Source of the DNA: Posidoniimonas polymericola
Lineage (GTDB): Bacteria > Planctomycetota > Planctomycetia > Pirellulales > Lacipirellulaceae
Length of the DNA: 64,000 nucleotides
Assembly (NCBI RefSeq): GCF_007859935.1
Contig: NZ_SJPO01000008.1
Span: forward strand, 186,001-250,000
Reading direction: 5' to 3'
Below, piece by piece: positions 34,682-42,475 of this stretch. Below the pieces are notes generated by a model. The model had not been told where the DNA came from. It did no database searches and saw only the letters and a list, made by a program, of their open reading frames with translations. Position 1 is the stretch's first letter; each line of letters starts with the position of its first letter. The position numbers and the translations under genes are program-made.

Positions 34682-35587
34682 ATGAGCCAGCCGCCCGCCG
34701 AAGCCGTCGTCCAGGTGCCGATCTACTCGAAGCTCGATCGGCCGATTGCCGAGCTGACTTTCCTGCAGCAGTCGCTGCTGTTCGCCGAGCTGTCGCGGCT
34801 GTCGTACTTCACACGCGGCGAGGCGGGCCGCCTGGCCAACGACATCGGGCTCCCCGAGACCCGCTACTACGACCGCGACGGCGCCCAGGCGTACGTCTTC
34901 GGCAGCGAGCACGACTGCGTGGTGACCTGCCGCGGCACCGAGCCGCACGAGTGGAACGACATCCGCGCCGACCTCGACGCCGTGACCGACGTCGCGGAGA
35001 CCGTCGGCCGCGTGCACCGCGGCTTCAAACGCGAGGTCGACGACCTCTGGCCGCGGCTCGAGAAGGCGCTGCAGAGCAACGAGCGGACGCTCTGGTTCAC
35101 CGGCCACTCGCTCGGCGGCGCGATGACCGCCATCTGCGCCGGCCGCTGCAAGATCTCGCACATCCCGTCCGACCCGGCCGGGCTGTTCACGTTCGGCTCG
35201 CCCCGGGTCGGCAACCACCGCTACGTGAACCACGTCAAGCTGAACTACTACCGCTGGGTCAACAACAACGACATCGTCCCCCGCGTGCCGCCCCGCTGGC
35301 TCGGCTACCGCCACGCCGGAACCGAGGTGTACCTCAACCGCAACGGAAAAATCAGCACCGTCGACGGGCTGATGCGGGCCCGCGACCGCTTCTGGGGCTT
35401 CGTGCGTTCGCTCCGCCGCTGCCGCATCGACCAGTTCACCGACCACAACATGGGGGAGTACATCGAGGCGATCCGCCACGTCGTCGACGCCGAGTCCAAC
35501 GCCGACGACGACCTCCAGAGCACGGTCGAGCCCCGCCGCACGATGGCCCGCGCGACCGAGCCGAAGAAGGCGGTGCGGTCGGCGTAG
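34682..35587 (+). CDS. Class 3 lipase family protein, 301 aa
   Basis: Alpha/beta-hydrolase of the fungal-type (class 3) lipase family. The nucleophile elbow is GHSLGG with Ser143. The likely acid is Asp197 (NNNDIVPRVPP) and the base His211 (GYRHAGTEVY), in the spacing typical of the family. VVTCRGTEPHEWNDI forms the oxyanion-side strand and turn. No signal peptide is present, so it is probably cytoplasmic or exported by another route. The substrate is not evident. It starts 160 bp after the aldo/keto reductase. Confidence 0.88.
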   Translation: MSQPPAEAVVQVPIYSKLDRPIAELTFLQQSLLFAELSRLSYFTRGEAGRLANDIGLPETRYYDRDGAQAYVFGSEHDCVVTCRGTEPHEWNDIRADLDAVTDVAETVGRVHRGFKREVDDLWPRLEKALQSNERTLWFTGHSLGGAMTAICAGRCKISHIPSDPAGLFTFGSPRVGNHRYVNHVKLNYYRWVNNNDIVPRVPPRWLGYRHAGTEVYLNRNGKISTVDGLMRARDRFWGFVRSLRRCRIDQFTDHNMGEYIEAIRHVVDAESNADDDLQSTVEPRRTMARATEPKKAVRSA

Positions 35588-35725
35588 GCCGTGTGACACC
35601 TCAGCTGGTGCGTCCTTAAGGCGCCCGGCTTGCCCTTTAGCTTGCGAGAACGCCGGGCGACGCTCGTGCTTAGCCGCCTGGCGCCGTCGCGTCTATGCGC
35701 TCGGCCAAGCCAATAGAACTGATTG

Positions 35726-36310
35726 ATGCACCTGACTGCCAACCGAAAAGTCATCGAGCAGAAGACTCGATCGGAAGCCCTGTTTCGCGAGTCAAGCGAC
35801 GCTGGTATGTGGCTGGGTCTCTGCGTGTTGCTGGTCCTCCTTGCCTTCTATGCCGAGTCCTCGGTTGCTCGTGGGCCTGAGGGATTGCACGTTGTTATCG
35901 GGGGATTGGTCTCGTGGGGAGGACTCGTAGGCGTCTCTGCATTGCTGGTTGCTCATTTCCGGAAAGCGCGAGCCTACTCAGGGTTAGCGCGCAAGGGGGG
36001 CAGCGCAAACGTGTTCGTGGAACTGAGCGATTCCGACCTCACCTACGGATTGCAGAACGCGTGGAGCAAGAAGATTGTCTGGGAGTTGGTGAGCCGCGTC
36101 GACTTCTCGCGAGACTCCCTCGTGTGCCACTGCCCATTCAGCGTGGTCCATGTTTCCTTGAGCGGGTTCAGCGCGAGCGAGATTCAGGAACTCGGCGACT
36201 TCTTGGAATCAACAAGAGGGCAGCTTACGAGACGACGGAGTTTTGGCTTGCCTGATTCCCACGCGTCCCAGTCTTATGGAATGGTCAAGCCAAATGAGCA
36301 GGCGATGTAG
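35726..36310 (+). CDS. Two-helix membrane protein with YcxB-like C-terminal domain, 194 aa
   Basis: Two hydrophobic segments (about residues 26-45 and 56-78) follow a short charged N-terminus. The C-terminal region (about 95-165) resembles YcxB-like domains: VELSDSDLTYGLQNAW ... IVWELVSRVDFSRDSLVCHC, with a closing SEIQELGDFLE helix. This is only fold-level similarity. No good ribosome-binding site precedes ATG 35726. Base composition is visibly less GC-rich than the neighbours, which may mean recent transfer or weak selection. Function unknown. Confidence 0.6.
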   Translation: MHLTANRKVIEQKTRSEALFRESSDAGMWLGLCVLLVLLAFYAESSVARGPEGLHVVIGGLVSWGGLVGVSALLVAHFRKARAYSGLARKGGSANVFVELSDSDLTYGLQNAWSKKIVWELVSRVDFSRDSLVCHCPFSVVHVSLSGFSASEIQELGDFLESTRGQLTRRRSFGLPDSHASQSYGMVKPNEQAM

Positions 36311-36344
36311 GTCGATAGCTTAGAGCCAATGCCTGGCCCCGCGG

Positions 36345-36570
36345 GGTGGCACGTCCCTGAAAGGGCGTGGCGACGCCGGTGGTGATTCACCACGCCCTTG
36401 TCAGGGACGTGCCACCTGCGTACTGAGTAGTGGCGGTACTCGTCGGCGCGGCAGGTGGCACTGTCCAGCTTGCTGGCAGTGCGTGTTGGGTCTGCCGAAC
36501 CGGGGGCCAACGCCCCGCTGCTGATGGGCCGGTCGCGGTGGTTGACCATCGTGCTCTAATCGGGGGCGAC
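36345..36570 (+). repeat. Composite intergenic repeat, copy 1
   Basis: Part one (36345-36416) is a long hairpin: 26-base arms beginning GGTGGCACGTCCCTGAAAGG, with one bulged base, around an inner palindrome GTGGTGA-T-TCACCAC. Part two (36498-36570) begins AACCGGGGGCCAA and ends near AATCGGGGGC. Both parts recur in the same order and orientation at 41790-42016. Confidence 0.85.
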
Positions 36571-36585
36571 GCTCGCTCTTTTTTC

Positions 36586-36613
36586 TTGACAACTACTGGT
36601 CGACCCGTAATAC
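36586..36613 (+). promoter_or_regulatory. Promoter of the blaI-like gene, TTGACA-16-TAATAC
   Basis: Consensus TTGACA (36586-36591) and TAATAC (36608-36613) are separated by 16 bp. The spacer is occupied by the first operator-like repeat. This is the best-formed promoter seen in the window. Confidence 0.7.
36592..36611 (+). promoter_or_regulatory. BlaI-type operator O1 (imperfect)
   Basis: ACTACTGG-TCGA-CCCGTAAT is an imperfect inverted repeat, six of eight arm positions paired, lying between the -35 and -10 boxes. Same layout as O2 downstream. Confidence 0.6.
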
Positions 36614-36623
36614 TGCGTTCGCA

Positions 36624-36643
36624 ATTACTGGTGGGCCAGTAAT
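36624..36643 (+). promoter_or_regulatory. BlaI-type operator O2 (perfect)
   Basis: ATTACTGG-TGGG-CCAGTAAT is a perfect eight-base inverted repeat with a four-base spacer, downstream of the -10 box and 37 bp before the ATG. BlaI/MecI proteins bind dyads built on ACTA/TAGT-like cores (ACTG/CAGT in this case). Confidence 0.7.
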
Positions 36644-36680
36644 TCTGGATGGCACCCTTACCCCGACCGCGAGCCACGCC

Positions 36681-37103
36681 ATGGCAGACAGCGTCCCGGA
36701 CCCCTCGCAGCCCTCTCAACGCGAGCTCGAAGCGCTCAAGGTCCTGTGGGACCGCGGCGAGTCGACCGTCCGTGATATCGCGGACGAGATGACCCGCCAC
36801 GGGCAGGATCTGGCTTACACCACCGTGCTCAGCCTGCTGCAGGTGATGGAGCAGAAGGGGTACGTCGCCCACCGGCGGGAGGGGAGGGCGTACCTGTACC
36901 GGGCGTTGCTCGAGCGGGCCCGCACGTTCCGCAACCTGGCAGGCGATTTTCTGCAGCGTGTTTTTGACGGCGCCGTCGACGAATACCTGGTGCACGCCCT
37001 CGAGGGCAAGAAGCTCTCGGCGAAAGAACTCGACGAGCTCGAGGCGATGATCGCCGAGGCCCGCAAGCAGAGCAAACCCGGCAGAAAGGGAGGCAAGCGA
37101 TGA
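36681..37103 (+). CDS. BlaI/MecI/CopY family repressor, 140 aa
   Basis: Winged-helix repressor that in characterised systems is cleaved after a partner M56 metallopeptidase senses a signal. The DNA-binding domain spans about residues 12-82: SQRELEALKVLWDRGESTVRDI, the recognition segment TTVLSLLQVMEQKGYV and the wing REGRAYLYRA. The C-terminal dimerisation helices carry AKELDELEAMIAEARK. It overlaps the M56 gene by ATGA, the usual BlaI-BlaR1 arrangement. Two dyads in the promoter region indicate autoregulation. Here the signal is unlikely to be only beta-lactams, since such pairs are common and diverse in planctomycetes. Confidence 0.92.
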   Translation: MADSVPDPSQPSQRELEALKVLWDRGESTVRDIADEMTRHGQDLAYTTVLSLLQVMEQKGYVAHRREGRAYLYRALLERARTFRNLAGDFLQRVFDGAVDEYLVHALEGKKLSAKELDELEAMIAEARKQSKPGRKGGKR

Positions 37104-40100
37104 TCCCCTCGGAATCACTCCTGCGTTGGCTGACCGACTTCCACCTCGCCTCGGCTGTGCTGCTGGCGGCGGGCCTCTTGGCGATGCGGCTGCTCCGCCA
37201 GCCCGCCTACCGGATTGCCGTTGCGTGGGCGGCCTGCGGTGCGATCGCCCTGGCGGGCGTGCTGTACGCCACGCCCGGCTGGTCGAGCGTCTCGTTGCTG
37301 ACCGCTTGGGCAGAGGCGCCGGCGCCAACACCAATCCCGGAAACGCCTGTTCCGCCACCGCACGCGTTCCCGCCCGTTCAGCTCGCTAACTCAATGCCAA
37401 GCACGCCGCCCACGGGCGAGGTCGTGCCCCCGGTCCGCGCGGCGCGGGCTCGCGGATACAGCTTGAGTCTGCCGGACGTTCTCGCACTAACGGCGGTGAG
37501 CGGCGGCGCGTGTGTGCTGGCCTGGCTGACGATCGGCAGCCTCAGTGCGCGGCGGCTGGTCGCCGATGGTCGGGCCGCCGGTGACGCGCTCGATTCGATC
37601 GCCCGCGAACTGTGGGACACTGGCGCCCTGCCGCGGCTGCTGCTGCACGACCGGCTCGGATCGCCGGTCGCGCTCAACCTGCTGCGGCCGGTGGTGCTGC
37701 TGCCGGCGCGGTTGCGAGACGCGTCGACCGCCGTGCTGCGGCCGCTGCTCGCGCACGAGCTGGCCCACGTCCGCAACGGCGACCTGTGGCTGCTGGCCGC
37801 GCTGCGGACGCTGATGGTCGTGCTGTGGGCCAACCCGCTGTTCTGGTTGCTGCGTCGCGCGGTCCGCTTCAACCAGGAGCAACTCGCCGACGCCGCCGCT
37901 GCCGGCGAGGGCGACCGCCTAGCCTACGCCGAGCAGCTGGTCGAGTGGGCCCGCAGCTCTGCCCGCCCACCCCGCGTGGCGGGTGCGGTGGGGCTGTGGG
38001 AGGGCCGCTCGCAGGTCAAACGGCGCGTGGCGGCGTTGCTCGACTCGGGCGTGACGGTGCTGTCGGCCTGCGGAGTGCGCTGGCGGTGCGCTAGCGCCGC
38101 GACCTGTGTGGCGCTGGGCGTTGGGGTTTCGCTGCTGACCATGGCGCCGCCCTCGGCCGCCGACGAGCAGGCCGAGCAAGCAGCCGAAGAGCAAGACGAT
38201 TCCAATGGCCTGACCTACCGCGGGACGGTCGTCAACAAGGACAACGGCGAGCCGATCGCGGGCGCCGAGGTGCTGGTGCGGCTGCGGACCTCGTCGCAGG
38301 ACCCGTGGCCGCTGCTCGATGAAACCACCTACCGATCGGGCGAGGACGGCCGGTACGAGTTCACCATCACACCGGAACGCTTAGCGGACAAGTACCTCTA
38401 CATCGAGGTCGAGGCGACCCACCCCGACTACGCGCGGAAGAGCCCTTCGGGCTACGCGCTGAGCATGATCCGCAAGAATCAGAAGCTCGGCGAGGAGCCG
38501 TTCTTTAGTCGCATCGAGCTGCACCCGGGCGAGCGGATCTCCGGGAAGCTGCTCCGCCCCGACGGTTCGCCTGCCGCGGCGGTGCGGGTACTGATCTACT
38601 CCAAGGCCCAGCCGCGTGACCTCCAAGAGTATGGATCGTTCGCCGACACGAAGACCGACGACCAGGGCCGATTCACCCTAAACGTATGCCGGGGAGGACC
38701 CGCGGTGCTGTGGTTCTTGCCTCAGGATCTGGCGCCCGAGACGCACTTGCTAGAGGCGTCTTCGGCTGATGAAGGAGAACCGGAGGGCGCCGAACAGGAG
38801 CGACTACTGAAACTGACTGGTGAGCAGACAGACCTGGGCCAGTTTAGCCTTTCCGCAGGACTGCGAATGCGGGGCCGTGTTTTGGACCAGGAAGGCGCCC
38901 CGGCGCCGGGCGTGTGGGTAAATGCCGAGCTGCGTAGCGGCCCCGCCAAGAAACCGATCCAGATGCCGGTCGCCGACTGCATCGATCGATCAGCGCTTAC
39001 CAACGAGCAAGGCGAGTTCATCATGGCACCGCTGCCGCCGGGCGGGTACGAGGTCGTCCCCGCAGAACGCCCTGCAGAAAACCCGGACAGGACCCGTGAG
39101 GAGCGACCACTGCCGGCTACATTCCTGGTGCAGCAAGTGGAACTGAACGACAAGGCCGGCGCTGAGCCGATCGAACTGCGGGCCACAGAGACCGTGCACT
39201 TCCACACGCAGAACCTCGACAGCGACGGCAAACCCACCCGTGGGCACGGCTACTCGTTGGTCGGCTACGCGACCGAAGACCGCCAAGGGTTTTTTGCCCT
39301 GCACCCCAACCCCGACGCCAATGGCGAGATCGAGATTGACGTGCCCAAGGGCGCCTGGCACGTTGAGGTCCGGTTCATGACCAACGAGCACGGCGCGCTG
39401 CGTGTCCGGACCAAACAGGGCGGCCCGCTGTCCGGGAACCCAGAGCTCAAGTTCGATCGGCTCACCGAGGACATCGGGCCGATCGAGGTCGTGAAGTACA
39501 CTGCGCCGATCCTTCTGGTCCGCGCTAGGGACCCCGAAGGTGGAGACCTCGAGGGCCTGCAGTGCGAGATCCACTACTCGAACGAAGCGGCAGGCACGGC
39601 GTCCACCTACACGCGTGGACATGATGTGCACATGGAGATTCAGGGCGATGGCGCCTGGCGGACGAGTCAGCTCCTGCCGGACGAGCCATTCGGGCTATCG
39701 GTCACGGCGCCCGGCTACGGGGTCGTCAAGAAGCAGTACGAGCTCAAAGAAGGCGAGACCAAGGAGGTCGAGATCGTGCTGCCCGCTGTCGCCGAAGACG
39801 GGAGAGAAGAGCCGCCGGCGGAGGACGCCGGTCAGCCTGACAACGCGGCTGCTTCCTTTGAAGACGGCGAATCAATGGCGGTCACCGGTGCGCTTCGTGC
39901 ACTGCCGGACCCGGGCTATGCTGCCACGAGGCCGGGCGAGGCGAACACCATTGAGGTGAACTGCACGCGGGCCGACGGCGACCCGGTGAAAGGCGCCCAG
40001 GTCGTGCTTTACCGCTTCCGACCGGACGGCAAAGGGGCCGAGCAGGTCGGAACCATGGAGACGGACGCAGAAGGGCGTTGCCGTTGGGCCAATGTCGTCC

Positions 40101-41773
40101 CCGCCGAGGATGTCCCCGAGGAGTCGACAGGCTCGGGGCCGACCCCGCTGGTCTACGTGGTGACGGTCCGCGCGCCGGGACTGGCTTCAGAGGAGTCGAT
40201 GATGGACGCCCGCACAATCGCAAGCGAGGGGCAGCGGATCGATCTGTCGATGCAGAAGGGCGCCGTGCTCCGTGGGGAGGTCGTCAACGAAGCCGGGCGT
40301 GCGGTGTCTGGGGCGCGTGTCTCGATGGACCAGCCTCGGGTTCCAGGTCTGGCAGAAATTCGATCCGCGACTACCGACGACCGCGGGCAGTTCGCGATCG
40401 ACGACCTGCACGCCAGGGATTACGCGGCGCAACGCGCGCGTCAGGCCGACCAGCAGGCCGCCGCATTGGAGTCGGGTCAGGATGTATTGTTCGTCGAGAT
40501 GGAACAACGCCTCGAGGTCTCGCACCCAGACTTCGCGGTAGGTCTGGCGCCGGTGGATCGGGTTCCGAGCAGCATGGACATTACCCTGCAACCAGCCGCG
40601 GTCATCACGGGGCGCGTTGTTGACGACGCGGGACGCCCGGTGGCCGGCGTCGCCGTAGTCCTGCAGACCCACCGAGCCGATGCGGAGGGCGCCGTCTTCT
40701 TGCCGCCGCCACGACACCGCCACGCCATGGTGCGCACGAATGCAGACGGCGAGTTCGAGTGCCGCGAGCTTCCGCCCGGCGCTTACACCGTTCGCGCCGA
40801 TCTGGGCAATTGGGAAGAAAGCCTGCCGCCTCGCATTGCGGCAGCGGCGGTCGTGGTCGACGCTCAGAGTACCACGGAGCCCAACCGCACGCCGGACCTG
40901 CTCGTCACCAAGGGCCGGGTGATCACGGTGCAGCTCGTCGACGCCGAGAGCGGCGAGCCGTTGAGGACCGAGCAACCGATGCGGGCGGTCACTCGATTCC
41001 AGCCCGACGGCAGCGACCACTTTGGCCTCGGCCAACGCAGTGTAGAAATTAGCAAGCAGGGCCGGTTCCAGCTCCGCGTTACCGACGAGGCCGGGCGGCT
41101 CATGTTAGCTAATCTCGGCCCTAACCGCGATTGGAGTGGAGTTGCAGAGTGGGCGCCGGGAGCAGCGGTCCCCGCGGCGGCGGGAGAAGCGGACGACCCG
41201 GTATCCTACCCCGTGGCACGCCGTGAGCTCACCGTCGAAGAGAGGGTCTCCGAGGCTATGAGGTTTGATCTCCACGGAGACCGCGGAGAAGCAATCAAGC
41301 GGCTCAACGTGTTGGCGGAAGAGTCGCCCAATAGCTGGTCCGTGGTGTGGGCGAAGGCCCGCTTGGATCAGGACGCGGGACGCTACGCCGACGCGATCGC
41401 TGGATGGGGCAAGTCGATCGCTATGCCCGCGCTTCCCAAGTATCCAGCCCTCAATAACCTAGCGCACTTGCTCGCTTCCGCTCCGCAGCAGGAGCTCCGT
41501 GATGGGCGCCGGGCGATTGAGTTGTCGCAGCAGGCGTTGGCGGAAATTGACGCCCTCATGCCGGAGGAACGCGGGCACAGTCCTTCCCGCGATGCGGTGG
41601 TTTCAGAGGTGCTCGACACGCTCGCCGCGGCGTACGCCGAGGTCGGCGAATTCGACCGGGCGGTCGAAACGCAGCAGCGGGCCATCGAGCTCGCGAACCC
41701 AAGAGAGCTGCCTAAGCTCCGCGAGCGGCTCGAGCTGTACCAGCGGCGCGAGCCGTATCGCATGAAGCAATAG
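37100..41773 (+). CDS. M56 (BlaR1-like) metallopeptidase with carboxypeptidase-regulatory-like repeats and C-terminal TPR-like region, 1557 aa
   Basis: Membrane sensor protease partnered with the BlaI gene it overlaps (GGAGG six bases before the ATG). Hydrophobic helices are at about 14-30, 36-56 and 125-148. The zinc motif HELAH lies at about 218-222 in LLAHELAHVRNGDLW, and a final helix at about 334-352 leads outward. From 370 to about 1375 there is a long chain of carboxypeptidase-regulatory-like/Ig-like beta modules with repeated YxGTVVNKDNGEPIAGAEV-style openings; at least five are recognisable. Residues about 1385-1545 are helical and TPR-like (AIKRLNVLAEESPNSW, AVETQQRAIELAN). BlaR1 has a penicillin-binding domain instead, so the ligand here is different and unknown. 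Confidence 0.9.
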   Translation: MIPSESLLRWLTDFHLASAVLLAAGLLAMRLLRQPAYRIAVAWAACGAIALAGVLYATPGWSSVSLLTAWAEAPAPTPIPETPVPPPHAFPPVQLANSMPSTPPTGEVVPPVRAARARGYSLSLPDVLALTAVSGGACVLAWLTIGSLSARRLVADGRAAGDALDSIARELWDTGALPRLLLHDRLGSPVALNLLRPVVLLPARLRDASTAVLRPLLAHELAHVRNGDLWLLAALRTLMVVLWANPLFWLLRRAVRFNQEQLADAAAAGEGDRLAYAEQLVEWARSSARPPRVAGAVGLWEGRSQVKRRVAALLDSGVTVLSACGVRWRCASAATCVALGVGVSLLTMAPPSAADEQAEQAAEEQDDSNGLTYRGTVVNKDNGEPIAGAEVLVRLRTSSQDPWPLLDETTYRSGEDGRYEFTITPERLADKYLYIEVEATHPDYARKSPSGYALSMIRKNQKLGEEPFFSRIELHPGERISGKLLRPDGSPAAAVRVLIYSKAQPRDLQEYGSFADTKTDDQGRFTLNVCRGGPAVLWFLPQDLAPETHLLEASSADEGEPEGAEQERLLKLTGEQTDLGQFSLSAGLRMRGRVLDQEGAPAPGVWVNAELRSGPAKKPIQMPVADCIDRSALTNEQGEFIMAPLPPGGYEVVPAERPAENPDRTREERPLPATFLVQQVELNDKAGAEPIELRATETVHFHTQNLDSDGKPTRGHGYSLVGYATEDRQGFFALHPNPDANGEIEIDVPKGAWHVEVRFMTNEHGALRVRTKQGGPLSGNPELKFDRLTEDIGPIEVVKYTAPILLVRARDPEGGDLEGLQCEIHYSNEAAGTASTYTRGHDVHMEIQGDGAWRTSQLLPDEPFGLSVTAPGYGVVKKQYELKEGETKEVEIVLPAVAEDGREEPPAEDAGQPDNAAASFEDGESMAVTGALRALPDPGYAATRPGEANTIEVNCTRADGDPVKGAQVVLYRFRPDGKGAEQVGTMETDAEGRCRWANVVPAEDVPEESTGSGPTPLVYVVTVRAPGLASEESMMDARTIASEGQRIDLSMQKGAVLRGEVVNEAGRAVSGARVSMDQPRVPGLAEIRSATTDDRGQFAIDDLHARDYAAQRARQADQQAAALESGQDVLFVEMEQRLEVSHPDFAVGLAPVDRVPSSMDITLQPAAVITGRVVDDAGRPVAGVAVVLQTHRADAEGAVFLPPPRHRHAMVRTNADGEFECRELPPGAYTVRADLGNWEESLPPRIAAAAVVVDAQSTTEPNRTPDLLVTKGRVITVQLVDAESGEPLRTEQPMRAVTRFQPDGSDHFGLGQRSVEISKQGRFQLRVTDEAGRLMLANLGPNRDWSGVAEWAPGAAVPAAAGEADDPVSYPVARRELTVEERVSEAMRFDLHGDRGEAIKRLNVLAEESPNSWSVVWAKARLDQDAGRYADAIAGWGKSIAMPALPKYPALNNLAHLLASAPQQELRDGRRAIELSQQALAEIDALMPEERGHSPSRDAVVSEVLDTLAAAYAEVGEFDRAVETQQRAIELANPRELPKLRERLELYQRREPYRMKQ

Positions 41774-41789
41774 GCAAGCGTCGTGGCAG

Positions 41790-42016
41790 GGTGGCACGTC
41801 CCTGAAAGGGCGTGGGGGCGCCGGTGGTGATTCACCACGCCCTTGTCAGGGCGTGCCACCCAAGGCGGGACGATGGGCAGGCGAGGTGTTGGCCATCAGC
41901 CGGCACGCGTTAGCGTCCGGTTTGTTGGCTCGGTTTGAGGGTTTGAACCGGGGGCCAAGGCCCCGTGGCTGATGGCCCTCACGGTGGGGGACCACCGTGC
42001 CACAATCGGGGGCTGG
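41790..42016 (+). repeat. Composite intergenic repeat, copy 2
   Basis: Part one (41790-41860) matches 36345-36416 almost base for base, including the hairpin and inner palindrome; one base is missing from its right arm. Part two (41946-42016) matches 36498-36570 with one gap over about 70 bases. The DNA between the two parts is poorly conserved. Confidence 0.85.
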
Positions 42017-42084
42017 CGCCGATTTCTTTGTTGAGAATTAGCTTTCCGCGCGTTCCAATAGAGAGACGCAGCAGAATGCCGTTC

Positions 42085-42137
42085 GCGCGCTCAGCCGCTG
42101 CCGGTGGAAGCCGGCAGTCTTAGTGGCTGCTGCGCGC
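42085..42137. repeat. Two-tier hairpin, possible structured RNA
   Basis: Outer arms GCGCGC-TCAGCC and GGCTGC-TGCGCGC enclose an inner perfect stem, CTGCCGG and CCGGCAG, with a TGGAAG loop. There is no T-run, so it is not an ordinary terminator. Confidence 0.4.
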
Positions 42138-42475
42138 TCCAAGCAACAGGCCATGTGAGCGGGGCTGCCCTCCGGCTTTCGCTGGAGCTTGCTACAGGTG
42201 AGGGCAGGGCAGAGGAACGCGCCGGGGTTTTGTCCCCTCCGCTAGATTTTTCGGACTAAACGCGACGCGGGAGGGAAAGCTTACGGAGACTGCTATAGCA
42301 GGACGAAACACGTGTGGGAGCGGGTTCTTGCTCGCCGGTGCAGGCGGTTGTGCGGGACAAAACCTATCGGACAAAAATCAGGGGAACGCAGGGCGCAAGA
42401 AAAGCGGCCCGGGGCGCCGAAGCACGCCCGAGCCGCTGTCGCGGGGGGATCGTTACGGAGCTTTGCAGGGGCCCG

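Larger units (their letters stand above)
36311..36680. other. Intergenic region, 370 bp: composite repeat and blaI control region
   Basis: The left part (36345-36570) is copy one of a composite dispersed repeat. The right part (36586-36643) is the promoter and operators of the BlaI-type gene. Nothing else is recognisable. Confidence 0.7.
41774..42475. other. Intergenic region, 702 bp, largest in the window
   Basis: Contains copy two of the composite repeat (41790-42016) and a strong hairpin (42085-42137). The remainder up to the GH2 stop codon (42138-42475) holds no gene or RNA I can identify. Confidence 0.6.
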
